This document shows, in pieces, positions 35,201-46,186 of a stretch of DNA of 64,000 nt. Under the pieces are notes generated by a model. The model searched no databases, was not told the DNA's origin, and saw only the letters and a list, made by a program, of their open reading frames with translations. Positions within the stretch are counted from its first letter, which is position 1, and each line of letters begins with the position of its first letter. The DNA is from Bryoerythrophyllum caledonicum (taxonomy: Eukaryota > Streptophyta > Bryopsida > Pottiales > Pottiaceae), in assembly GCA_963971425.1 (NCBI GenBank), contig OZ020514.1:27950602-28014601 (forward strand), read 5' to 3'. Position numbers and translations under genes: made by a program.

Positions 35201-36776
35201 TTGCCATATTCGGCTCTAAAACCACAGCCCTCACCGAGGAATGGAAGATGAAGTCTCGAGAGTGCACCTGGGATATGACCTCCATCCACGCAGTGTGGCG
35301 GTGGTTGCCATCCCAGATATAGAAGTATTTGTTTGAGAACGACTGCAACTCCGGCTGACTCTGCAACATAGTCTCGAACCTGCGATCCTCCTCTAGCCAA
35401 AGTGCAGACCACTTGGCTCGCTCGAATGGAAGCACCTCTTGCTCAGTCATTGAGAAACTCTTCGCCGCAACCTAAAAACATGCGGATCCAGAACGATATC
35501 CCTTCACAAACTCCGCCTTGAGTTTCTCAACATCACTCTTCAGTGGGAGACGAACCTCCGTCATGGGTAACATGCGGCACAGTGGAATGAGGAGCTCGTT
35601 GACTGTAGGGTAAAGTGACCTCTGCAGGACATCTAAAGTTGTCCCCCGAATAGATTTCCTCAACGCCTGCTCGGTCGATTCCATCCTCGAGTCCAGCTCT
35701 AAGACATCTATTTCTTCCTCCACGGGTTGATTAACCGGCTCTAAACCGGAACTACTGGAAAGAGTCACTTGTTCCTCAGGTGCCATCTGAAATACTGATG
35801 AGGTTAAAGAAGACGTCATGAAAGAGACTCACCAAGCCTATCAATCTTCCTCATCTGAAAAGCAGCAACATACCTCATCAATGTTGTCCTTGCTTGCTCC
35901 ACTCATGATTTTTCCACCCCCAACCCCACTTGAGCGCTCGTGGCTGAGCAAGTCCTGCAAACACACATACAGGTTCATCAGGGAGCAAGCCAAAGTCTTC
36001 ACAGTCCAACCTACCTCGTGGAGCGAATTTAAAAGACCCGATTGGACCTTCACGGCTTCTTGGTAATCTTCACCGCGTAACCGGAGATAGAGGCCGAAGA
36101 AGCAAGGACCCTACAGAAACAACACTGACCTGCCCACACGAGAATCGCTCCAGGACCAGGACAACAGTTGAAGCATTATGGAGAAAAAAAAAAAAAAAAA
36201 CAACACCAAAAAAGGACCCTCGGATCCGAAGGTCAATTCTGGACCTCAAGAAATAAAATAAAACCAGCCTACCTCGTGGAGAGGAGCTGTAGACCCGGCA
36301 CTTTGATCGACCACTCCAACTCTCACGTGGAGTGTGCACAACTTGGTCGCACAGAAATGAAAGTGATAAGGGGTGACCGTGGACTTGGAGGATTTTCCGA
36401 TGTATCTGAGGGTATTCCCGGAACTACATAAACTTCGGGTTTTTATATGTGTCACGACGGGAGATATAAAGTCTTCATAGTCACTGTTGAATGATGCATA
36501 GTCATTCAATATCACCATTTAACCTGTCTCTATCAAATAATTAAGAAAAACAAAGGATCACCAATCAAAGTTTACCTGATTGCTCGATGGAGATGTTGAA
36601 GCTCCTCTGGAAGTGATAGTCAAATCCCTAAGTTCCTCCGTTGGCATTGTTTTCACTACTACTATATTCTGGGAAACTAATATTGCTTGCTGCTCTCGAC
36701 GTTTCTTCTGAGTGCGTACTTGCTTAGGATTTGTAAACTTTGTTGGTCTTCTCCTCTTTCTAGCAATCTTAGTCAT
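32276..36776 (-). pseudogene. ParB-like domain fused to beta-class DNA methyltransferase-like domain
   Basis: Nine exons with consistent GT-AG junctions and phases: 36,576-36,776; 36,015-36,110; 35,874-35,954; 35,161-35,786; 34,824-35,025; 34,512-34,721; 34,183-34,401; 32,452-34,093; 32,276-32,367 (1,123 codons). The N-terminus is basic (KRRRPTK), nuclear-type. Exon 4 has a ParB/sulfiredoxin-like segment (KGYRSGSACF, then YIWDGNHRHTAW near 35,310). Exon 8 has an Ala/Lys-rich coiled coil, then VDMILFDVPEDL (like motif IV, DPPY, degenerate) and LLRDGAPLLVFYP; exons 8-9 give VLDLTASTGASIKAC and IALEEDADL, like motifs I and II. Motif IV before I is the beta-class order. In-frame stops: TAG at 35,472, 34,189, 33,989, 33,977, 33,782, 33,704; TAA at 32,489. 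Its last codon lies at the transposon edge, so the C-terminus is probably cut. Fold assignment is by eye. Confidence 0.6.
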
Positions 36777-37370
36777 CCTCGGCACTCAACCCTATCCAGT
36801 CCTCTCCACTCCCTAAACATCACAACCTCGCAGGTAAAATCACTATCTGTTGTCACAATTGCAAAGATGCCTGTGTGCAATATATAAGCCTTCTTGCTTT
36901 CATCGGCGGGTGGCAAGATATTCATGTCTCCAAAATATCGGATCTTGACAGTCTTTAGTTTGAAATGAAATAGACTTGTAGTTGCTGTTTATGAAACTGT
37001 CACCATTGATATTCCTTACCACCGGCGCAATCTTCATATTTTTAGTCCTACCCTGCAACACTTTTGAAAAACGATGCCAAGCCTATGATGATTACAATGG
37101 GCAAACCTTGGGCATTCATCGTTCCCTGAATATATTACTTAATATATTTATATATTTCTGGACTACTGCAGGCTTCAATTCCATTGAAAATTGTCGTATC
37201 CTTCCAAGAGGCAACAAAATGGCTGCGCATACTAAGTATACATTAGGAAACCAGTGAATGGCGTTTTGTAAGATCATATTTGAATGTGCACACAATCAGT
37301 TCCTCCTTCTCTTTGTGCAACCCCGGGTCATCTCTCAGAGTTCGTAAATATTCTTCGAGAGTCCTCAAGC
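36777..37370. other. Gene-free spacer
   Basis: Intergenic region between the 5' end of the ParB/methyltransferase-like gene and MULE copy B. The two genes are divergent, so promoters of both may lie here, but I see no clear TATA box or terminal repeat. Confidence 0.4.
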
Positions 37371-40300
37371 ATGGCGTCTCTTTCATCGTGCCGAGGGGGC
37401 ATCCCTTTTGTCATGCCCGTTGATGAACATGGCACTGTCGTTGTCCTAGAGTCTTTGCTCTATGTTCGTTTTGGATTCAGGAGTGGAACGGTTCAAGTCG
37501 AACAGGACGTATTTGATAGTAACAGGATTCACACGTAGTCCATTTATCAAGTAAAAGATCGTGATGTGGTAGGATTTGTGTGGAATTTGTGTTCAGGTTC
37601 CTTTAAAGTGTACGGTGTCAGCGATGCTCATATTTTATGTCATGCATCTACTGCCGCCATAACTTCTTCAGAGGATTCCGGAGATACAATACTCCTGCCT
37701 GGTTTGGGCACGAGGTCAATCCCGATCGTCCATACACTTAGCAACACAGAGGAAGAAGATGTCAGTGATCCTAACTTAGATGACTCAAAAAAAAATACCA
37801 ACTGTCACAAGTCATTCCTTCCCAGTATGTCTGTTTCACCTGCATCATTATTCGATACGTCCCAATCTGTTTCTCTAGGGAAGCCTCATGTCGATCCTAC
37901 ATCGAGAAGAATACGGAGTATTCTTGTGCAAGTGCGTAAAACAGGACTCAGGAAGGGGTCCAGATCGGAGTTGTCACGAATTGATCTAGACAGTCTAGAC
38001 GTGAAAAGTGTGAAGTATTTGCCACCAGATTACAATGGGAATGAGATCTTTGAACTCCCGCCACTTCCGGAGGGTATTCCCCCACAGTTTGGAGGAGGCC
38101 TTGATGGTATGAGTAAGCAGTATGATGGTCACGCGTGGTGCAAGACGATGACTACAAACATCAAGAACGACTTCGGCCTCACATACCGGAAGTCAACGTG
38201 TACCGGGCATCTCCAGTGTCCCAACACAAGTTGTGACTACAAATGCAGAAATGAAGGGCGCACGAATCAAACCGAGTGGAGCGGATTCGCCTTCATCCCG
38301 TTTCCTGTCAGCGGCGCACCTTCGGCGAAGTCAACATTGGCATGTAAGCTTTGTCGGACTCCTCCTATTTGTTTATCTCTCTGTGATGCTCGTATCTACT
38401 ATGTGACATCGACCGATCCATCACGCACTCGTGTGGCCATTCATCTTCGGCATCATGACCACCCCATCTCGAAAGGCCTCGACCAATGCGCGATGGACGT
38501 TGTGTACGATTGTGTTGCCAAGGAAGTCCAGCGCACACCGAAGGCTACGAACTCAGCAATCATCATGGCAGCGAGCAAGAACTTCCTTTCTGACTATTTG
38601 ATTCGTCCGGCATCCGGGTCATCAACTTTGGAAGGTGCTTCTATGGACATTGTCCTCGATTAGTTCCAGACACTTTCATCTCCAAATATTAGAAACCTTG
38701 TGTCTACTTGCAAGAGGTTCTATAGTGGTGGTAAGGGAGTGATGGACAACATTATGGCTCTGAAGGAATCGTCGAAGTTCGTGTTCATCCACGAGAACAA
38801 GTTCCCGGGTCAATCCAAAGGTAAAGTCTTTGTCTTCAAGATGTCAGTGGATCTAGCAGGTAGTGGTGTCGATCTCGTCAAGCGTATGCAACCCGGGAAT
38901 GACCTTCAAGATTGTTGGTTGATGTTCGATCATGTCAAGCGGGTCAAGGATTGGACTACCATGGCATGTCATGTATATGACAGTAAGTATTGTCGAGTCA
39001 TGACAATTGCCATGTACGATATGCAATCCGAGGATGCCGACGCACAACAACTTTTCTCGGAAAATTTGAACGATACGATGAAGAACCATGGATTGGAGGC
39101 GACCAACTTCAAGGGCTTCATGGCGGATAGCGCTGGGGCGAACTGGCACGCAGTTCGTCGAGTTCACGGCAACGGCGACAAAGACAAGCCCATGGACAAT
39201 AGGGAACGCACTTGTTTATTCCATTGGACCAAATGTCTCCAGCGAGCCACCGTTTGGAACATTCTTGCCGGCTTCCAAGACCAGCATATAGCCCTTTGTA
39301 AGATCTGGAAGAATGCAAAGTCTCAAGAGGAGGCTGAAGCGCAGTACAATGTGATAAGAGGGTGGTGGGTGTCCTCTGGTGCCACAACCGAAGTAGGGCG
39401 ATGAGCTCTTGAGGATTGGATGGCGTTTTGGCACTTTCCGTATCGACAGTGGGGCGGCGCAATGCAACTTGTAAGTAGTCTATGGTTTTTAAACGGTGAA
39501 ATTTCCAGTTCTAATTGTTATAGTGGATAGAAATCGTGTTATGACAATCGTTGACTTGTGCTAGGATCTGACGCTGGATGAGAGAGCGGACATACCTTCA
39601 TGCAACCTAGCTGAAACGGTCCGCAACCGGTCGCTTCAACAATCTGGGAACACGATGACATGCTTGTACGCTGCAACCGTGGACAATCTTATCCATGCTT
39701 TCATGCAGATAACATCATATCGTGCACGGTTGAAGGGTGGAACATCTGGTACAGGACCGGACAAAGGTACGCTTTGGCTGCGATCCGCTCAACGTTCAGG
39801 TGATCCTAAACTCATTGCTGAGGCTGTTAGGAACTTCCCAAATGCCCAAGATCTACTAACCCGAACGGGCGGACTAGAAGGTGTTGAAATATTTGGGTCT
39901 ACAAAACGCAAGCTTGATTTGCCCCCAGGGTCCGAACACGACTCTCACCGTTCCGATACGGTAAACTATTCTATTCCACGAGATGGGACGAGGGTGACTC
40001 GAGCACGAATTGAGGAGTCGCTTAGCGGTCACGACTCCGGAGTTCAGCACACAACCTCCGTATTGGAGTCGGAATGTGATCCATTAAAGTGGCACATTGC
40101 TCGTCTTCCAAAGAAGTCCGCTCGAAAATGCCAGGCATTGCAAGCTCACACAGGTCAACAATGCAATGCTAGAGTGCAACGTGGAAGTCATGGAACTCCG
40201 GCCCTCACATATGCTCGTTTGAAGAAGGATTACAGGAGTCCACGGAATGTTGCTGCGGAGTTCTGGTTTTGCCCTGATGACATTAGCCGTTGTGTGAAGG

Positions 40301-40932
40301 GATCTAAGCGTTCATTTGTTCTTGATTGGCCAGCAGTTCCGATGACGTGGCCTGTGAAGTTTGGCACAAATCTAACAATGCAGGAGGTATTGGCATTAGA
40401 GGAAGTTGGTTTCCAATTGCAGCAACGTGGCGCTCTTTCACCGCGGAGACAATTCCAAGTGTCTATGGACATGCCCCTTCCGCTTTCCCACTTCCCGGAT
40501 CCTTCGAATCCGGATTCATTCCACACATTTCGCCACGGCTATGCGATCCATAGAGGCTCCGACGTTCCCACAATTGAGCAACGCAATAAGTGGTCAAGTG
40601 CTGCTCTTATGAATAACTGCTACGTTTTGAACGTCGTTGCCATACCATACCCAGGTTGGGGATGTGTTATTACCCTTGACACAGAAAAGGCGAAGTCCTA
40701 GTGCATCACAATTACGGACCTCCCAGGGTGTACTTGCCCTGATTTCTTGAAGATGCAATAGGAGGCGTTGGGAAAGAAGGGGCAATGGAAGTATTGCAAG
40801 GATGTGTACTATATCCTACGTTACCTATATAAGATGGATTACAAGGTGGACTTATTCATGCACGCTCCGAGCTATAGCTTCAACAAAGTGATGGGCATCC
40901 TTGAACTTGCCAACATTGCAGAACATGCGTAA
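37371..40932 (+). pseudogene. MULE-like transposase copy B, full length, five stops
   Basis: The most complete MULE copy. ATG at 37,371 (MASLSSCRGG). Exon 1 to 39,470 (700 codons), phase-0 intron 39,471-39,564, exon 2 to TAA at 40,930 (456 codons). Order: N-terminal domain, Ser/Pro linker, zinc-binding segment (CTGHLQC, CDYKC, CKLC, CLSLC, HHDHP), core (KVFVFKM, DHVKRV, CHVYDSKYCRV, CDMQSED, FMADSAGANW, RERTCLFHW), then RQWGG before the intron, and a C-terminal SWIM-like finger (CTCPDF, YCKD). The SWIM His is Asp here, so the finger is damaged. In-frame stops: TAG 37,536, TAG 38,661, TGA 39,402, TAG 40,699, TAG near 40,758. No frameshift. Otherwise like copies A and C. Confidence 0.75.
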
Positions 40933-41305
40933 GGAGCCTTGAGATATCTGAAAGCTCAGACGTCATGATTTGGTCTTAAGTAGCGTCATAGAGTACGCAC
41001 TGATATGTTTTTTACTTTTGAATTGGGGATGAGAATCTTGAATTCAGAGCATAAGAGTCATGATATTGTGCTAAGTAATAAATTGAAAGTTCTTAGAAAC
41101 GTAGTCAAGCATGAGGAGAAGGCCCCAAATCGGAAGTATTTCCCTCATCGCAGAGGTGACCGCGGTTATAGGGTACTTTCTTAATTTAGTAAATTGTATC
41201 AAACTTTAAGTGCAATTTCTGCATTTCTACGGATTTTTTCCAGAATTTTACTTTTTAAAAAAAAAATCTATTTAAATTTTTTTTTTTGGTGATTTTTAGG
41301 CTCCC
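40933..41305. other. Gene-free AT-rich spacer
   Basis: Sequence between the stop of MULE copy B and the GCTCAC array at 41,306. It ends in long A and T tracts. No gene seen. Confidence 0.45.
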
Positions 41306-42147
41306 TGCTCGCTGCTCACCGCTCAACGCTCACAAGATAGCATCGCTGCCTATACGATTACTATCGACGTAATTCTTCAACTGCCCGAGAAGACATTCAA
41401 GATGAGAGCGGCGAAGCCACAAAAGAAGGGTCCTCATAAGGACATTATCATTTGTATCTCCTCGTCTCCATGGAGGCAGGAAGATGGCGTTCCTGGTAAA
41501 ATTACAAACACTCTTCTCCGGGTTGTTGTCAATAAGAAGAGTATTATCGGAGTTAAAGACTACCGAATCATGCCGAAGGCTAAACAACGTTTTTGACAAG
41601 GTTTTCAAAAACATTGGCTTCTCCTTATTATCTTTAGCCATGAGGTACACATTCCGCGAAGTTTTTATCTGTGAACATTTCTCTTGACCTAGAACAAGAA
41701 AAGGAGGCCCCAGATCCTTGAAGAGACAAGCCGCGATCGCCTCGACTGTGGATTTCTTCATAGAGCTCCAGATGACGATAGAGTTCAGAAAGTTTCTTAT
41801 GACTAATAAAAACTCACGTACATCCGGACCAAAGTAGACTGCCTTTGGACTAATCAAGGTAGGAATGGTCGACGAATAATCAATCTGTTGAGAGCTATGC
41901 GCAGTAAGCCTCACAGCAATAGAGACTAAATCCGTCACGCATAGAATGCCATTCAAATCCATGACGAGATTTAGCCACTTAGTTGGTCTGGCGCTCTCAA
42001 CAACGGACACAATTCTAGAAACAAGGTACTGGGACAGGACCAACACACAATACAGTCAATGGTAGCAATAAGTGGAACAGGAATGCTAGAATGTGAGCAG
42101 TGAGCAGTGAGCAGTGAGCAGTGAGCGGTGAGCAGTGAGTAGTAAGC
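41306..42147. mobile_element. Small element with GCTCAC terminal inverted repeats
   Basis: Left end: GCTCGCTGCTCACCGCTCAA-type array at 41,306-41,333 followed by AAGATAGCATCG. Right end: reverse array GTGAGCAGTGAGCAGTGAGC and more at 42,093-42,147, with ATTCTAGCATTCC when read inward. The 0.84-kb interior is almost entirely one FCP1-like exon. Long T or A tracts lie outside both ends. No target-site duplication was resolved. It carries no transposase and would be non-autonomous. Confidence 0.55.
41330..42028 (-). pseudogene. FCP1/NIF-like HAD domain exon
   Basis: About 233 codons after an acceptor (TCCCAG before 42,028). FCP1-homology features: LVMDLNGILCV (motif I with the second Asp as Asn), FGPDVREFLLVI, SIVIWSSMKKST (motif II), LVLGQEKC, MFLKTLSK (motif III Lys) and TLLIDNNPEKS (motif IV with the second Asp as Asn). 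With both second Asp residues replaced, phosphatase activity is unlikely. The stop codon TGA lies inside the left terminal array, ending the protein at GSDAIL. Related to, but clearly diverged from, the FCP1-like gene at 14.1-16.4 kb. No stops inside. It has no visible start codon of its own, so it is probably a captured exon. Confidence 0.65.
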
Positions 42148-42412
42148 AATCTATTTTTTTCAATTGGGCACCCTATAACCATAGATTTGGGGTGATTTAC
42201 AAGAAACAATTTGACATTGTGATCTATTTCTGTGGTATGAAAAAAGATCAAAATGGGAGAAAGTTTGATTAAAAAACCCCGAAATAAACTATTTGGAGGA
42301 TATTTGGATGAATGTAGATAGATGAATGTAGATGAATGATTGCTCAACTTATAGTTAAAAAAATATAGCAACTTCTAAAATATTAGTAAAAATTTTTTTA
42401 AAAAAAAAAAAA

Positions 42413-42628
42413 AAAAAACCAATCGAAGGGCTCCTCGGTACCGAAGAGGGCCCTGAGGGTGAAACAAAAAAAAACAAAAAAACAAAAAAAAACAAAAAAA
42501 CCAGTCGAAGGACTCCTCGGTACTAAGGAGGCCCAATGAGGGCAAAACCAAAAAAAAACAAAAAAACAAAAAAACCAGTCGAAGGGCTCCTCGGTACGGA
42601 GGAGGGTCATGAGGGCGAAACCAAAAAA
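42413..42628. repeat. Three tandem ~85-bp units with P3 palindrome
   Basis: Each unit has an A-rich part, CCAGTCGAAGGGCTCCTCGG and a TACCGAGGAG-like mirror, then GGGCCCTGAGGG. The centre CTCCTCGGTACCGAGGAG is a palindrome in consensus and decayed in single units. Confidence 0.8.
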
Positions 42629-44327
42629 AAAAGTTGTATACGGTTCTTCTCTTTTTAGAGCATTTCTTGACTCTACCTTCACTATTCTTTCTTTTTTGTT
42701 AAGTAACTGCTTACAGTTACTTTTGAGGACACTCTCATTTCACATCATAAATATTTTCAAATTTGGTCAAGTAGGTATGTTTTACCATTCCTTGTTACTA
42801 ATCATTGAACCTAACTCATATCTAAGAAGATCAAACACACCATATTTGATATCCTTGTCCCTTCTATCATGTCACAGTCTTTGAAACACTGGAATATGTC
42901 ACTATTACCAGTTTTCATGACTTTGTTTACTATTCTTGACTCATTAGCAGTTTGTTCACAACAAGTTGATCTAACTTGGTTACACAAAACTTGTTGTAGA
43001 CAAACTCTTGCAACTATCTACATATTACCTCATGCACATCATTCAATCACACTTGTAGTGTATACTAAAATCAAGAATATATTTCCTTATTTAGTTCACA
43101 AATACAAGAGGACAAGGTTACAAAAAATGGTTAGGTTCCACAAGCTTGGAGCTGGTTGTAGAAGCCCATGAGGTGGAGACCCTCACCTGTCCCCATGCAC
43201 AACCACAACAAAAAGTTGAAGTTAGTACGTAGACAAGGTGTCTTAAGGTCTTCCCACAGTTGTTATCCTTTTCACATGTGCTAATAACCAATCACACAAA
43301 CATGCAATACCAAATTTTTGCAATCAAACCCTAATCATGCAAAGTTTCTGAACCTGAGATCGGCCTGGTTGAGACATAGTATGGGACAATGACGTGTTAG
43401 CGTTGACAGTGTCCATGAGTTAGTTTCTCCTTCAATCACCAAGTTGGACCAAATCACTACATCAACTTGGTCCAGACATGCAAACAGCTCTAATCTGTTA
43501 TCAACGTGAAACTTGCTCTAGAAATGCAAGCACTTCTAGTCTGTAGACTGTTAACAATAACAACTTGAAACTCGCTCTAGAAATGCAAGCACTTCCACTC
43601 TGTAGACTAACAACAACTTGAAAAGTTGTTGTCAAGTCTAGTATACAGACATGATGTATGACTAGCATACATGCATTATGCAGCTTTAATTGCCACTTAG
43701 TTTTGAATCACCTTGCAAGTTTCAAGTTACTATCAGTGAGTAGTTATGGTCCATAATGACTAAACCACCACTTAGTTCTGATAATATTTGATTTGCAATA
43801 TTAGTGAATCTAATCTCGAGATCATGCTTATGTTGGTGAACTACCTTGAATAAATGTCCAACAACCTTCATGAGGTCAGTTTCTTATTCAAAGGAAAGAA
43901 GGAAAACTTATTGCCCTATTTCATGTCAACATCATCACATATATGCATCCACTAATTTAGTGAGTGGTATGTGTGTGTGTTTTGACAAGTATTTAGTGGA
44001 TTTAGTCAAGGTGCGAGCACCAAGGCTTATTTTTACCACTGACCAAATATTATTTTATCTATCACCAATTATCCCATTGTATGTTTTCCCTAAATTAAGT
44101 AGAGGAGGGAGGGCGAGACTTATAATTGTCTTATTTTGGATAGATGTAGGGTCTTAAGTGTAGATTTTAATAAATCGTACACAAATATGATTAAGACATA
44201 CCACTTGTCTTTTTAGTACAAAAAGTGTCTTTATCTCATGTCAACCAAATGATCTATTATCAATCTCTCATTGCCTACGTTGTTTAACGTAATGCAAAAA
44301 AAGAAAAAAAGAAAAAAAGAAAAAGGC
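42629..44327. other. Gene-free stretch
   Basis: AT-rich sequence with open frames up to 100 codons but no recognisable protein. Around 43,490-43,620 a short motif with CTCTAGAAATGCAAGCACTTC is repeated. Nothing else supported. Confidence 0.45.
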
Positions 44328-45260
44328 TGAGGGGCTCCTTGGTACCGAGGAGTGCCTTGAGGGCGAAACCAAGGGAAACCAAAAAAAGAATACAAAAAAA
44401 AAAAAAAAAAAAATTTAAATTATCGCCCATTAAGAAAAATTCTCCTTAAGGAGTTATTCAAATTGCCGATTTGGCACTTCAAACTTCTCCGTATATTTGA
44501 ATACAAAAATTCTTGCTTTCACTACAATGTTACATAGTTTTACAATTCTTGCTTCCACTACAATTTGAGTGAGGGGAAAAATGGCACCTTGGTACCAAAG
44601 AGCCCATTTGGCACTCCAAACTTTTATGAAATTTTGAACACTAAAATTCTTGCTTCCATTATAACTTTACATAGTTTGAATGAGGGGAAAAATGGCACCT
44701 CGGTAACGAAGTGCCCATTTGGCACTCCAAAATTTTATGTAATTTTGAATACTAAAATTCTTGCTTCCACTATAATCTTCATTGCAGTGGAGCATTAGGC
44801 CAACGCAAAGCGAGGGTGAATTACAAACACTTGTATTATATATACAGATTCTTGTGCAAGGCAAACTTGGAAGACAACAAGTAAATACATGCACCAAGTC
44901 TTAGTTTCAATGAAGTACAGCTCCTACTCCGCAATAGGAATCTCTAAGTTTTTCTTGTTTTGGTCATAGTAGTTATGGCAAGTTATTGCCTCATTTATAG
45001 TTTAACTTTGAAAACTACACAAAACTTTGAAGGGCCAAAATGGCTCCTTGGTACCGAGGAACCCTTTTGGGCTTCACAAAAAACTTGTGAAGTTCAACGA
45101 TTCTCACTTGTAGAAATAGTAGAATTTGTTGAGGAAAAATATTTTGAAACATGTTTTACCTGTTGTTGGGAACGGGAAAAAAAATCAAAAAAATTAGACA
45201 AAAAATAAAATAAATAAATGGCCCTAGTAGGCTCTTTGGCACAGAAGAACCTCTTTTGAC
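44328..45260. repeat. Dispersed P3 palindromes (CTCCTTGGTACCGAGGAG type)
   Basis: Further copies at about 44,337, 44,586, 44,697, 45,046 and 45,229, each in a context of GAGGGG or GGCCAAAATGGC upstream and GGGC/CATTTGGC downstream. Two adjacent copies (44,570 and 44,682) lie in a roughly 112-bp direct repeat. Between them the sequence is non-coding. Confidence 0.65.
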
Positions 45261-45779
45261 TTCTTTAAAATCTTGTAGTTTAGTGGTTCATCTTCACTCT
45301 TGAAAGATTTTTTTTTTTGGCGGCATGAATTATGAAGCAGTATAAACTGACATAATTTTTTTTTCCCATTAAATTTCATGTTGCTCATAGAGAAATTTTC
45401 GTAAAACTAGATGAGATTTTGAATGGATGCCCTAAACTTCATTCATCCATAAACTCTGTCCATCCATGAAATATATCATCCAAACTTATTCATCCATTTA
45501 ATGACAAGAAATAGTCAACTCCGTATTAAAGTTTGGTTAGGTTTGTCCCTAAAATTCAACATTTATTTTTATGTGAAGCAATTTCATAGCCCATTTGTAA
45601 GTGAAAAATCACAGAAGACATTTGTAAACCACGGTAGTAGGTTGCAAAATTTTACTTTTTTTAGAAAATTCCAAATATCACTTATAGAAAATTCCTATAA
45701 TTAGAATATTCATGTCCATTTTTATCCTCCCTCCTCACTGCTCACCGCTCACCGCTCACCGCTCACTGCTCACATCCTA

Positions 45780-46186
45780 GCGTCGTTGATGCGGAAGCTG
45801 CGGTGGAGGGAAAAGAGGTGTGCATAGAGGAGCGCATCAACTACGAGCCGTCTCCAAAGCATCGCGGACCACAGTCATCAGAGGTGGATAAGGTTGGCAA
45901 GCTGTATAATACATTTTTGCCCGTTTTTTCACAAAGTGCAGCCTTGATTTTTTGGAATGATTGTGCTCAACCTTAGACTCAGTAGGTTTTTTCTTGGATG
46001 TGTTACCATGCAGGCATCGGATCCATACGCTTTTTGATGTACTTTACGAGGAGTATATATTTTTGTATATACAATGTTATCATAATTTAAAGAATTGTTT
46101 AACGATTCATTTTCTTCAATTGTTTCTCAGATTGGATTGGATGACATTGTCCACCGTCCTCTTGCATTGAAGTCTCCAATTGGGAT
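45780..46186 (+). pseudogene. Unknown exon fragments at left end of E3
   Basis: A GC-rich plus-strand segment (VVDAEAAVEGKEVCIEER, then INYEPSPKHRGPQSSEVDK) ends near 45,891. A second exon follows TTTCTCAG at about 46,132 (IGLDDIVHRPLALKSPIGI) and is cut by the CACTA element. The donor after the first part is weak. No family recognised. Confidence 0.35.

Noticed and set aside
42375..42682. Phe-rich repeat proteins on the minus strand
   Set aside because: They are translations of A-rich tandem repeats; no conserved residues.
42869..43171. A small secreted protein on the plus strand
   Set aside because: The frame is short, AT-rich and without homology; the N-terminal hydrophobic stretch alone is not enough.
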